A DNA stretch of 43,673 nt. It comes from Selenomonas sp. (GTDB lineage: Bacteria; Bacillota_C; Negativicutes; Selenomonadales; Selenomonadaceae). A model generated the notes under the pieces. That model was not told the origin of the DNA and did no database searches. It was given only the letters and a program-made list of their open reading frames with translations. Below, in pieces: positions 9,339-17,476 of the stretch. The stretch covers positions 1-43,673 of the forward strand of contig NZ_JAILPX010000017.1 of NCBI RefSeq assembly GCF_024699275.1. The letters are read 5' to 3'. The translations under genes were made by a program, and so were the position numbers. Numbering within the stretch: position 1 is the first letter of the stretch; every line of letters starts with the position of its first letter.

Positions 9339-11521
9339 TATGCAATCATCCCTTTCTTCTGCTGCAGGAGCTGCAGAATCTTATAGCAATTGGCCTTAAC
9401 GGAGATATATTCATCAATACCTGCCTGATTGTATGTATCCAGCAAATCCTTAGGCGCTGCTCCCGCCAGGAACACGGTAGCTTCAGGCAGGACCTCATGC
9501 AGTTTCGGTGCCAGTTCCGGCACGATTTCCGGATAGGTTGCATCGGTGGAACAAATGACCACTGCATCAGCTCCGGATGCCCTAGCCGCCTGAGCCGCTT
9601 CCTCTACCGTAGAAAAACCATTATTGGTAAGTACCTCAAAAGCGCCTACCTGCAGGAACCCCGTAGTGAAATCCGCTCTGGCCTTGTGCTGCGGAATGGG
9701 CCCCATATTGGCCAAAAAGATTTTGACATTGTCGTGATGCTGCGCCTTGTAATCCTCCGTCAGCTGCCGCAGTTTTTCAAAGCGTTCGCTCCAGCGGTGA
9801 GGAGCAATCGCCGTCACCAGCTCGCTTTCCTTTCCTGCCGCCACTCCTTCTGCGATTTCTGCCGAAGTGGCACCAGCCTGAGCTGCAGCGATAGCCAAAT
9901 CCACCAAATTCTCACTGCCCGCCTTGAGTGCCGTAAGTTTTTCCGTCTTAAAGGCTTCATCTATATCGGCCAGATATGCCTCCACCTGGGCAATGCGTTT
10001 TTTCTTGTTCTCCGCCATATCTTCCGGCCGTGGATCCAGCAATTTTTCCGTCATATTGGGATACATATTGTTGCCCACAATCCTGTCCTTACGGGTTTCC
10101 GAAGCCTTGAAGCGGGCTGCCAGCACCGCAGCGATTTCCCCTTGCGGATAGCTTTCCTGCAGCGCCTTCAACATACCACCCTTGCCTTCAATGACCTGAA
10201 ATTCCGCCCAAACCTTTTCCTTCATCTGCTTGGTCAGCGTTTCCACCGCCCAGGACCCCCCCGCAGGGTCAATGGGTTGCAACAAGCCAAATTCTTCCTG
10301 GAGGATAATCTGCACATTCCGGGCAATGCGCCGGGAAAATTCATCCCCTTTGCGAATGGGTTCATCAAAAGGTGAACTTTCAAAGGAATCCACTCCTCCC
10401 ACCACACCGGAGAAGATTTCCGTGGTGTTGCGCAGCATATTGACATAAGGATCATAGACCGTCTTGAAGAACAACGCCGGCCGGGCATGGATATGCATGC
10501 GCTGTGCTTCCTTACTGCCACCAAAGGCCTCCACGATTTGTGCCCAGAGCGGACGCAAAGCCCGCAGTTTTGCAATCTGCAGGAAGAAGTTCGCCCCCAT
10601 CGAGAAGCCGAACATGATTTGCCCGGCGGCATCGTCAATGGACAGTCCCCGTTCCAACAGCGCCCGCAGATAAGCTACAGCAGTTGCCAGCGTATAGGCC
10701 GCTTCCTGCACATCATTAGCACCACCGCGACTGTAGACATCGCTGCGTACAAAGATGGTCTTAAGCCCCGGTGCATGCGCAATGGCCCACTGCGCACACT
10801 GGAACATTTCGCGATAAAGCTCATCCAGCGATTTGCTGTTTTTACCATTAGCTGCCAGTTCACCTAAAGGGTCAGCTCCTGCTACCCCTTGGATTTTGCC
10901 CCAATCCTGCCCGGATGCCTTGAGTGTTCCCGCCAACAGGGAAAGCATAGGCAGTGCTGACTCACCGGCATAGAGGTACAACGGATATTTATCCAGCTGT
11001 AAGCCACTCAGCAGGATATGCATATCATCCAGCGTGGTTACCGACACGCCCTCATCCCCAGGGGCTGCTGCCTGACGTACATCCTGGGCCATCAAACTGG
11101 CGCGATCTAACTTGATGTGATAGATAGTCGACCCCTTCTCCTGTTCATGCCGCAAAAGCTCGTTGTTCTCGGCAGGCATGGTTTCATCGCAGACCTGTGC
11201 TATGCCCCAAGGTTTGCCCAGATAACCACTGGGCTGGGCACCACGCAGGAAGTCATCCATGCCGGGAAACGAATCCTTCGGCAGAATATCTTCCGTGTCC
11301 TTGCGGAAATACATGGGGTCAAATGTGATGCCCTCATAGGTTTTGGTGTACATTTTCTTCTCGAAGGGAGCCCCCTTCAACAGGGCGATACAGGCTTCCT
11401 TCCACTCTTCATAGGTGGGCGGGGTAAACTCGTCCAAAGGCACATCAGGAAAGTCTGTCTGTTGCTCGGCCTTTTTCAAAATGGCCTGCAGATCCAGCTC
11501 GCCACCGGTTTCGTTACTCAT
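9338..11521 (-). CDS. mutA: Methylmalonyl-CoA mutase small subunit
   Basis: Partner subunit of MutB (727 aa). It has the same two-domain build but the cobalamin motif is lost: the place of DxHxxG reads [14 protein letters not shown], as in other non-catalytic small subunits. I start it at ATG 11521, 7 nt after GGAGG. The longer open frame reads through the terminator and riboswitch upstream and cannot be the true start. First gene of mutA-mutB-meaB-msrA-like, controlled by the promoter at 11889-11917 and the cobalamin riboswitch. Confidence 0.95.
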   Translation of the reverse strand: MSNETGGELDLQAILKKAEQQTDFPDVPLDEFTPPTYEEWKEACIALLKGAPFEKKMYTKTYEGITFDPMYFRKDTEDILPKDSFPGMDDFLRGAQPSGYLGKPWGIAQVCDETMPAENNELLRHEQEKGSTIYHIKLDRASLMAQDVRQAAAPGDEGVSVTTLDDMHILLSGLQLDKYPLYLYAGESALPMLSLLAGTLKASGQDWGKIQGVAGADPLGELAANGKNSKSLDELYREMFQCAQWAIAHAPGLKTIFVRSDVYSRGGANDVQEAAYTLATAVAYLRALLERGLSIDDAAGQIMFGFSMGANFFLQIAKLRALRPLWAQIVEAFGGSKEAQRMHIHARPALFFKTVYDPYVNMLRNTTEIFSGVVGGVDSFESSPFDEPIRKGDEFSRRIARNVQIILQEEFGLLQPIDPAGGSWAVETLTKQMKEKVWAEFQVIEGKGGMLKALQESYPQGEIAAVLAARFKASETRKDRIVGNNMYPNMTEKLLDPRPEDMAENKKKRIAQVEAYLADIDEAFKTEKLTALKAGSENLVDLAIAAAQAGATSAEIAEGVAAGKESELVTAIAPHRWSERFEKLRQLTEDYKAQHHDNVKIFLANMGPIPQHKARADFTTGFLQVGAFEVLTNNGFSTVEEAAQAARASGADAVVICSTDATYPEIVPELAPKLHEVLPEATVFLAGAAPKDLLDTYNQAGIDEYISVKANCYKILQLLQQKKGMIA

Positions 11522-11559
11522 AGCACAGCCTCCTCTTATCCTGTGGAAACCAGGACACC

Positions 11560-11600
11560 AAAAAAGGACAACCCATCTGCGAAATGCAGATAGATTGTCC
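11560..11600 (-). terminator. Riboswitch expression-platform terminator upstream of mutA
   Basis: Minus-strand hairpin GGACAATC.ATCTGC with GCAGATGGGTTGTCC, loop ATTTC, followed by six T. It stands between the cobalamin aptamer and mutA and can stop transcription 38 nt before the start codon. A small CCTG/CAGG hairpin sits between it and the ribosome site. Confidence 0.85.
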
Positions 11601-11682
11601 TCTATTACGCACAAAGTTCCCACGCTTAGATTCAATCCCCTACCCATCGCTCGCAGGCACGACACCGAAAATCGGCATCACG

Positions 11683-11865
11683 GTGATGTCAGAACAGGCA
11701 GTTCTCCTGGCTCGGTTTCATCATTCCGCATCGTCTTCCCAAGGTACGCATATCTACCCCAGTGACATCATGATGCAAAACTCCACCTTACAGTGGCGGG
11801 ACCGCTCCGGCTTATAATGCTATCTTTACCGGATTCCCTATTAAGTCCATAGGACACCTGTTCCC
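11683..11865 (-). ncRNA. Cobalamin (B12) riboswitch aptamer in the mutA leader
   Basis: Read on the minus strand, the conserved blocks of the cobalamin riboswitch appear in order: ACAGGTG near the 5' end, AATAGGGAA, AGCCGGAGCGG, the B12 box CCCGCCACTG, CACTGGG, TGGGAAGACG, and GAGCCAGGAGAACTGCCTG at the 3' side. The first base is about 20 nt after the predicted transcription start. A terminator hairpin follows at 11560-11600, so control is probably by transcription attenuation. Most cobalamin riboswitches reduce expression when B12 is bound and sit before B12 uptake, synthesis or B12-independent isozyme genes. Here the target is a B12-dependent enzyme, which is unusual. I could not find a clear antiterminator by eye, so the sign of regulation is open. 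Confidence 0.93.
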
Positions 11866-11888
11866 AAATATATTCAAATCTAATGCTA

Positions 11889-11917
11889 ATATTAATGCAA
11901 ATTATTTTATTTGTCAA
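11889..11917 (-). promoter_or_regulatory. Strong vegetative promoter of the mut operon
   Basis: TTGACA (11912-11917) and TAATAT (11889-11894) on the minus strand, exactly 17 bp apart: a near-consensus promoter. Transcription would start near 11882, just before the riboswitch aptamer. Confidence 0.85.
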
Positions 11918-11956
11918 GAAAATCTGTAAATATTCCCTTAGTCCATCCATACGGCT

Positions 11957-11992
11957 AAAAAAATAACAGTGAATCCCAAGACTCACTGTTAT
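11957..11992 (-). terminator. Terminator of the nhaC-family gene
   Basis: Perfect 10-bp stem ATAACAGTGA/TCACTGTTAT with a 10-nt loop and a run of T on the minus strand, 15 bp after the antiporter stop codon. It separates nhaC from the mut operon promoter. Confidence 0.88.
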
Positions 11993-12007
11993 CTATACGA
12001 TTGCCCG

Positions 12008-13507
12008 TCAATCCAAAGACTTCACTTTGGCCGAAATAACCATCATCGTGATCAACAGACAGGCCAGCGCCGTTCCCAGGCCAATCCAGCCGTTGCCCGT
12101 GAAACCATCCACGATATACCCCGCCAGTGAACACCCCGCTACCGTCATCACATAAGGAAGCTGCGTGCTTACATGATCAAGATGATCACACTGAGCACCG
12201 GCTGACGCCAGAATAGTCGTATCGGAAATCGGTGACGCATGATCACCGCCTACCGCACCGGAAAGAATCGCTGCCACGCAGATGGCCAGCATCTGCTGGT
12301 CACCTCCCACCACAGCCACTGCAATGGGAATCAGTATGCCAAAGGTTCCCCAGCTGGTGCCAGTAGCGAAAGCCAAGCCAATAGCCACCAAAAAGAAAAT
12401 CGGCGGCAGGAACATGACCAGGGTAGCATTGGCGCTAACAATACCACCGACAAAGCCACCCAGATTCAGATATTTATCGCTGCAGATGCCAGAAAGCGTC
12501 CAGGCCAGACAGAGGATAAAGATAGCCGGTGTCATGGCCTTGAACCCCCAGCCAAAACTATCACAGAAGGCATTAAAGGAAATGACCCGGCGGGGCAGAT
12601 ACAAAAGCCCCGTAAACACAAAGGCAATAAAGGAGCCCAGCACCAGCGACTTCGATGAATCGCAAGCCGCAAAGGCCTCAGCAATGCTCTTGCCTTCGTG
12701 AATCCCGCCAGTATAAAGCATACCATAGACACAGGCCGCAATCAGCACCAATAAGGGCAAAACCAAATCGATAATCTTGCCATTTCCCTGCTGTTCCTTG
12801 TGAACTTCACCATTTCCCTGATATTCCTTCGGAATCTCAAACTTCTCATTGCTGCGCTGCACATCATGCGCCATAAGACCGTAATCCTTGCCCGTCCAGA
12901 TGATGAAGAGCAGGAACAACAACGTAAGCCAGGCATAGAGGTTAAAGGGTATCGTCTGGATAAACAGCGAGAACCCGTCAATTTCCGAACCCTCCGGCAG
13001 GGAAGAGCCCACCGCCGCAGCCCAACTGGATACCGGTGCGATAATACAGATGGGTGCAGCCATTGCATCGATGATATAGGCCAGCTTCGCCCGGGAAATC
13101 TTAAACTTATCCGTCACCGGCCGCATGACGGTTCCCACCGTCAGACAGTTGAAATAATCATCGATAAAGATGACCAGCCCCAACAGCGCCGTAATCAACG
13201 AAGCCTGCCGTTTGCCCTTGATGGTACGGGCCGCCCAGTCACCATAAGCACTGGTGGCACCACTGCGGGTAATCGCCGCCACCAGAATGCCTAAAATTAC
13301 CAAAAATACCAAGATGTTGACATTACTGCCCACCTTATCCGCCATCACCTGAAACATGGTCAACGTGGATTCCAGGAAGTTGCCCCCCGTAAAGAGCATG
13401 GCACCAGAAAAGATGCCGATAATCAGGGACATATATACTTCCTTTGTCCACAAAGCCAATACAATCGTGATTACTGGCGGCAGAATGGACCAAATCGATT
13501 CAGCCAT
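12008..13507 (-). CDS. Na+/H+ antiporter, NhaC family
   Basis: Polytopic membrane protein (499 aa) of the Na_H_antiporter (NhaC-like) family, expected to exchange sodium for protons, possibly coupled to an organic substrate. Many hydrophobic helices are visible. Family-type segments include FIDDYFNCLTVGTVMRPV with paired acidic residues in a membrane segment, APVSSWAAAVGSS, FATGTSWGTFGILIPI and SGAVGGDHASPISDTT. The central cytoplasmic loop contains a short duplication, EYQGNGEVHK then EQQGNGK, from a 30-bp repeat at about 12779-12838. It is a single gene ending in its own terminator. In a propionate producer with sodium-pumping decarboxylation such a carrier would help sodium balance; that link is inference. 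Confidence 0.85.
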   Translation of the reverse strand: MAESIWSILPPVITIVLALWTKEVYMSLIIGIFSGAMLFTGGNFLESTLTMFQVMADKVGSNVNILVFLVILGILVAAITRSGATSAYGDWAARTIKGKRQASLITALLGLVIFIDDYFNCLTVGTVMRPVTDKFKISRAKLAYIIDAMAAPICIIAPVSSWAAAVGSSLPEGSEIDGFSLFIQTIPFNLYAWLTLLFLLFIIWTGKDYGLMAHDVQRSNEKFEIPKEYQGNGEVHKEQQGNGKIIDLVLPLLVLIAACVYGMLYTGGIHEGKSIAEAFAACDSSKSLVLGSFIAFVFTGLLYLPRRVISFNAFCDSFGWGFKAMTPAIFILCLAWTLSGICSDKYLNLGGFVGGIVSANATLVMFLPPIFFLVAIGLAFATGTSWGTFGILIPIAVAVVGGDQQMLAICVAAILSGAVGGDHASPISDTTILASAGAQCDHLDHVSTQLPYVMTVAGCSLAGYIVDGFTGNGWIGLGTALACLLITMMVISAKVKSLD

Positions 13508-13664
13508 AACCTACCTGCTTTCTGCTAGTATTAGCGAAATTTTCCTCATATAATACACGCTCCTAATTGTATAACATTTTTTGCATAGTAGCAAGGGTAT
13601 TTAAGCATTTTTTGCAAGTTTATTCGACCATATCCCTAAGCTGGCCCGGTACGCATCCATAATC
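13508..13664. other. Intergenic region upstream of the nhaC-family gene
   Basis: AT-rich spacer with no gene. On the minus strand a weak promoter candidate is present (TTGCTA at 13589-13594 and TATACA at 13568-13573, only 15 bp apart). No convincing operator is visible. The following 13665-13880 is filled by two hairpin repeats. Confidence 0.4.
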
Positions 13665-13765
13665 ATCGAAACAAGCCCACGAAACTGGTGATGGTTTTCC
13701 GTAACTTTTGACAAGCCTGTCTATAGTGAAGGAAAAATATTGTCAGTTCCGTGGGCGCCTTAGCA
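13665..13765. repeat. 101-bp hairpin repeat, copy 1
   Basis: First of two direct copies between rsmA and nhaC. The ends form a 14-bp stem (13675-13688 with 13743-13756, GCCCACGAAACTGG and TCAGTTCCGTGGGC). Inside are a second pairing region (TTTTCC/GGAAAA) and a tip hairpin GACA-AGCC-TGTC. Most differences from copy 2 fall in the outer stem and tend to preserve pairing. It may also serve as a terminator after rsmA. Confidence 0.85.
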
Positions 13766-13779
13766 CATATCCACAAAAA

Positions 13780-13880
13780 ATCGAAATAAGCCCGCGGGAC
13801 TGGTGATGTTTTTCCGTAGCTTTTGACAAGCCTGTCTATGGCGAAGGAAAAATATTGCCAGTCCCGCGGGCCTCTTAGCA
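13780..13880. repeat. 101-bp hairpin repeat, copy 2
   Basis: Second direct copy, 14 bp from the first. Outer stem GCCCGCGGGACTGG/CCAGTCCCGCGGGC (13790-13803 with 13858-13871) is perfect. The same inner pairing and GACA-AGCC-TGTC tip are present. Lies 34 bp beyond the rsmA stop; the minus-strand RNA leaves the stem into a T-rich stretch, so termination of the rsmA operon is plausible. Confidence 0.85.
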
Positions 13881-13914
13881 TCAAGAAATTCCCCCCCCGT
13901 ACGCATTGTACGCA

Positions 13915-14781
13915 TTATGCCAGCGAACTGAATGCATCCGCCAGCTTTCCAAAATCCGCTAACGACAAGGTTTCTCCCCGGCGAATAGGGTCAATCCCCG
14001 CCTTTTCCATGGCATCCCGAACCTGTTCCTTCGGCAGCCCGCCACCCTTCAACGCATTGGCCAGGGTCTTGCGCCGCTGCCCAAAGGCAGCCTTCACTAC
14101 CCGGAAGAACATCTTTTCATCCTGCACCTCCACCGCTGGCTTTTCCCGCACATTGCAGGCAATGACCACACTATCCACTTCCGGCGCAGGAATGAACGAC
14201 CTCGGCGGTACGTCCAATACGATTTTCGACTCGGTATAGTACTGTACAGCCACAGACAATGCCCCGTAATCCTTGCCTCCCGGTTTAGCCACCATCCGCA
14301 GGGCGACTTCCTTCTGCACCATGGTCACTATATGGGTAATGGGCAGATGACGCTCCAACAGTGCCATCAGAATCGGTGTCGTGATATAGTAGGGCAGATT
14401 AGCCGCCACCTTAAAGGGCTGATCCCCCATGATTTCCGGGATATTGACCTTTAAGATATCCCCCGGCACAATACGCACATTATCGTACCCCTTAAGGGTT
14501 TCCGCCAATACGGCAGGCAGCTTCTTATCCAGCTCCACCGCCGTTACATCAGCACCAGCCTCCGCCAGCCCCTGAGTAAGGGTACCAATTCCCGGGCCGA
14601 TTTCCAGCACCCTGTCGCCGGGTTCAACCTGAGCCGCATCCACAATTCCCTGCACAATACTGGCATCGATCAAAAAGTTCTGCCCCAATTTTTTACTCAT
14701 CCGCAGACCAAAGGCCTTCAATATATGCGTCGTCACTTCCCGACTGGCAATCTTCGGCTGTATGGCTTTATCGCTCATCAA
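13915..14781 (-). CDS. rsmA: 16S rRNA dimethyladenosine transferase RsmA (KsgA)
   Basis: Dimethylates two adjacent adenosines near the 3' end of 16S rRNA during small-subunit maturation. The 288-aa protein has the family marks: KKLGQNFLIDASIV near residue 30, the SAM-binding motif VLEIGPGIGTLTQGLAE, and the catalytic NLPYYITTPI. The C-terminal domain contains FGQRRKTLANAL. It overlaps rnmV by 4 bp (ATGA); rnmV-rsmA is a standard Firmicute pair. Last gene of the operon. Confidence 0.95.
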   Translation of the reverse strand: MMSDKAIQPKIASREVTTHILKAFGLRMSKKLGQNFLIDASIVQGIVDAAQVEPGDRVLEIGPGIGTLTQGLAEAGADVTAVELDKKLPAVLAETLKGYDNVRIVPGDILKVNIPEIMGDQPFKVAANLPYYITTPILMALLERHLPITHIVTMVQKEVALRMVAKPGGKDYGALSVAVQYYTESKIVLDVPPRSFIPAPEVDSVVIACNVREKPAVEVQDEKMFFRVVKAAFGQRRKTLANALKGGGLPKEQVRDAMEKAGIDPIRRGETLSLADFGKLADAFSSLA

Positions 14782-15332
14782 TTTTCCTCCGCTTCTTCCG
14801 CATTCAACTCTGCCACGGCCTGCTCAAATTCCTCCCGGGTAATGCCGTAATGATTAAGCCGCTTCAAAAAGGTCTTGGCATTGGCAAACCCCAAGCCAAG
14901 CTTCGCGCCCAATTTCGCCCGACGGCTGGCAGCCGCATTGGCTCCGGACAAGTCATGAACAATCAAATCCGAACCACGGAAATTATTCGTAGGCTCCCAA
15001 TCCATGGTATGAACCTTCGCCAAAGCCTTGCGGATCGCATCAGGCTTAGCCTGTTCAATACCGATATCATCATGATCCGTAGCCTCCTCCACAGGGACAA
15101 ACGCATGCTTCGCTTTTGGGAACCGCTTCGTCAAATAGGAACGAATCCGCTCTCCAGCCGAATCCGGATCCGTCATGATGATAATGCCCCTTTTCTTATA
15201 GGCCTGCTCAATATTTTTAAGGGCCTGCTTCTTGAGATTAAAGCCCTCGGTGATGATGCAATCCGCCTCTACGGCCTTATCGATGGCCACCACGTCCATC
15301 TTACCTTCCACCACCAAAACTTCCTTTATCAT
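14778..15332 (-). CDS. rnmV: Ribonuclease M5
   Basis: TOPRIM-domain endonuclease that matures 5S rRNA precursor. In the 184-aa product the TOPRIM acidic motifs are VVEGKMDVVAI (Glu near residue 9) and IIMTDPDSAGERIR (DPD). The C-terminal part with LGLGFANAKTFLKRLNHYGI matches the DUF4093 RNase M5 tail. It begins 3 bp after tmk, whose last codons supply the AAGGAG ribosome site. A 5S rRNA substrate gene lies at the right edge of this window. Confidence 0.94.
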   Translation of the reverse strand: MIKEVLVVEGKMDVVAIDKAVEADCIITEGFNLKKQALKNIEQAYKKRGIIIMTDPDSAGERIRSYLTKRFPKAKHAFVPVEEATDHDDIGIEQAKPDAIRKALAKVHTMDWEPTNNFRGSDLIVHDLSGANAAASRRAKLGAKLGLGFANAKTFLKRLNHYGITREEFEQAVAELNAEEAEEN

Positions 15333-15335
15333 AAA

Positions 15336-16016
15336 TTACTCCTTATTCTTCAGCAACTTATCCACAAGGTTATACACATCGCTGTGGATATCTTCAATTT
15401 TCCGTGGATTATCGCCAACATTGCAGACCACCTTACCCCAGCTGTACTTAGCTGCCAGTTCCAAATATGCGGTATGACAGCGATGCAGATAATCCGTATC
15501 CCGTTCGTGGATATCCTTTTGGCTAGCCGTTTTCTCGGCCCGGGCAGCAATTAATCGGTCTGCCACTGCTGGCGCCATGTCCAGAAAAATCACCTGATCC
15601 GGTACCGGCAGGCCCAGCTTTTTGAACTCAAAATCCCATAACCAGTCCAAAAAGGCTTCCCGTTCTGCCTTATCGATAAGCTTTACTGCTTGATGAACCA
15701 TATTGCTGGTCGTATAACGGTCAGCCAGGATGATATCTCCCGCTTCATAATAATCCCGCCACTTGCGCTGATAAGAGGCGAACCTGTCCACGGCAAAGAA
15801 TGTGGATGCCGCATAAGCATTCACATCCGCAGCCTTTTCTCCAAAATCACCACCTAAGTACATGCGCACCAAAGCGGAGGAATCATCGTCATAATCGGGA
15901 AATTCTATACGGTGTACCCTATAGCCGTCAGCCTGCAGATGATCATACAGTGCCTTTGTCTGGGTTGCCTTGCCACTGCCATCTCCAGCTTCAATAATAA
16001 TCAATTTTCCCTTCAT
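15336..16016 (-). CDS. tmk: Thymidylate kinase (dTMP kinase)
   Basis: Phosphorylates dTMP to dTDP for DNA synthesis. The 226-aa protein has P-loop GDGSGKAT (residues 11-18; Ala replaces the usual Ser after Lys), the DRY-type motif ADRYTTSN and a LID region with RAEKTASQKDIHE. I use the ATG at 16016, 7 nt after GGAGG, rather than the TTG one codon earlier. The start shares one base with the stop of the decarboxylase gene (TGATG). Position between the decarboxylase and RNase M5 genes resembles the yaaO-tmk region of Bacillus. Confidence 0.92.
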   Translation of the reverse strand: MKGKLIIIEAGDGSGKATQTKALYDHLQADGYRVHRIEFPDYDDDSSALVRMYLGGDFGEKAADVNAYAASTFFAVDRFASYQRKWRDYYEAGDIILADRYTTSNMVHQAVKLIDKAEREAFLDWLWDFEFKKLGLPVPDQVIFLDMAPAVADRLIAARAEKTASQKDIHERDTDYLHRCHTAYLELAAKYSWGKVVCNVGDNPRKIEDIHSDVYNLVDKLLKNKE

Positions 16017-17476
16017 CAAATTTCCTCCACAACCTGAATGGTTTTCAGCGAAGAATCAGCAGGCCCTACTACCTTGAGCCCTAACCTCTGCATGGTTCGT
16101 ATATAGTAAAGCGCTTCCGCGTCAATCACATCCCCGGGAGCCAGAATCGGTATCCCCGGCGGATAGAACATAATCTGCTCGGCGGCAATACGCCCTGCTG
16201 CCGCCTCAAAATCCACCGTTTCCCGCCCGCCAAAAAAGGCTTTGCGGGGACTGATGCCCTCAGCTGGCACCAGGGGAATTTCCACGGGCAAAGTAAGTTC
16301 CTGACGGCCAGCAAACTGCGCTGCCAACCCCCGCAGAGCCCTTTCTAAAACAGCTGCCTGTTCTTCCGTATCCGCATAAGAAATAATAAAGAGCAGGTTA
16401 TACGCATCGGAAAGCTCACATTGAATCTTATATTCATGACGCAGGATGTGCTCTGCCTGTACGCCTGTAATCCCCAAACCACGTACACTTACGGTGACCT
16501 TAGTCAAATCCAGCCCCTCACAGACCGGCAGATACTCCTTGCCAAAACTCCATAGGCCGGGAATCTCATTAACCCTTTGCCGCAGCCTTTCCGCCAGCTG
16601 CACAGCACGATTCACCAGTTCCGGTCCCTGCTCCGCCATCTGCAAACGAGCGATGTCCAAGGAAGCCAGCAGAAGCTGATTCGGACTGGTGGACTGCAAA
16701 AGACTGGCTGCAGACCGCACCCGCTCTAAATCCACACGCCCAGACCGGACCAGCAGTATGGAGGTCTGCGTCATAGAACCCAAAATCTTATGGGTGCTTT
16801 GCGCCGCCATATCCGCTCCGGCATCCAAGGCCTGCAAGGGCAAGCGGTCACTGAATTTCAAATGGGGACCATGCGCCTCGTCCACCAGCAGGAGCATTTT
16901 CCGGCTATGAACAAACTCCGCCACCTCGGCCAAATCAATGGTCACACCGTAATAGGTCGGATAGACCAGGAGCAGGGCCTTGGCCTCCGGATGCGCATCC
17001 GCTGCCGCCACAATATCTGCCAACACCAGCCCCATGGGAATTCCCAGCTTCTCATCGATGCGAGGCTGAATAAATACGGGCGTAACCCCTGCCAAAATCA
17101 AACCGCCAATCATGGAGCGATGGGCATTGCGGGGTACCAGCACCTTATCCCCGGGCTTTAAGCACCCCATAATCATGGTATGTATAGCTCCGCTGGTACC
17201 ATTAATCATGAAATAGGCGGCATCGGCTCCATAGAGCTCTGCCGCCAGATCCTGAGCTTCCTTTATGCACATGGTGGGCTCATGGAGATCATCCAATTCC
17301 TCCATCAGGGAAACTTCCTCTCGTAACCCCTGGGGCGTTATGAGTTCCCGCAGAAGGGCATGCGCCCCCAGTCCCTGCTTATGCCCCGGTGTATGAAATG
17401 CGAGAGCGCCGTCTCCCGCGTAGGCTTTCATCGCCTCCGCCACCGGCGCTCGAAATTCGTTCTGTCTCTCCGTCAT
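16016..17476 (-). CDS. Orn/Lys/Arg decarboxylase, fold type I (short, YaaO-like)
   Basis: PLP enzyme of the Orn/Lys/Arg decarboxylase major-domain family (486 aa). The active-site Lys lies in AAQSTHKILGSMTQTS; LLVDEAHGPHLKF holds the PLP-pyridine Asp and the following His; FHTPGHKQG and NGTSGAIHTM near the N-terminus are also diagnostic. It lacks the N-terminal wing of the inducible E. coli enzymes, so it is the biosynthetic short type. The substrate could be arginine (agmatine for spermidine) or lysine/ornithine. Diamines matter in Selenomonas, where cadaverine is attached to peptidoglycan, but this is not the fold-type-III lysine/ornithine decarboxylase known there. Its start overlaps the stop of the DegS-like kinase gene by 4 bp. 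Confidence 0.9.
   Translation of the reverse strand: MTERQNEFRAPVAEAMKAYAGDGALAFHTPGHKQGLGAHALLRELITPQGLREEVSLMEELDDLHEPTMCIKEAQDLAAELYGADAAYFMINGTSGAIHTMIMGCLKPGDKVLVPRNAHRSMIGGLILAGVTPVFIQPRIDEKLGIPMGLVLADIVAAADAHPEAKALLLVYPTYYGVTIDLAEVAEFVHSRKMLLLVDEAHGPHLKFSDRLPLQALDAGADMAAQSTHKILGSMTQTSILLVRSGRVDLERVRSAASLLQSTSPNQLLLASLDIARLQMAEQGPELVNRAVQLAERLRQRVNEIPGLWSFGKEYLPVCEGLDLTKVTVSVRGLGITGVQAEHILRHEYKIQCELSDAYNLLFIISYADTEEQAAVLERALRGLAAQFAGRQELTLPVEIPLVPAEGISPRKAFFGGRETVDFEAAAGRIAAEQIMFYPPGIPILAPGDVIDAEALYYIRTMQRLGLKVVGPADSSLKTIQVVEEI

Noticed and set aside
7509..9386. Very long plus-strand open frame (over 600 codons)
   Set aside because: It is antisense to mutB, whose protein is clearly conserved; no ribosome site or recognisable protein in the antisense frame.
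11522..11665. N-terminal extension of MutA by 48 residues
   Set aside because: It would translate the riboswitch terminator and lower aptamer; the ATG at 11521 has the ribosome site and matches the family start.
13663..13884. Open frame of 73 codons on the minus strand through the hairpin repeats
   Set aside because: The frame open in copy 2 is stopped in copy 1, it lacks a ribosome site, and the variation preserves base pairing rather than codons.
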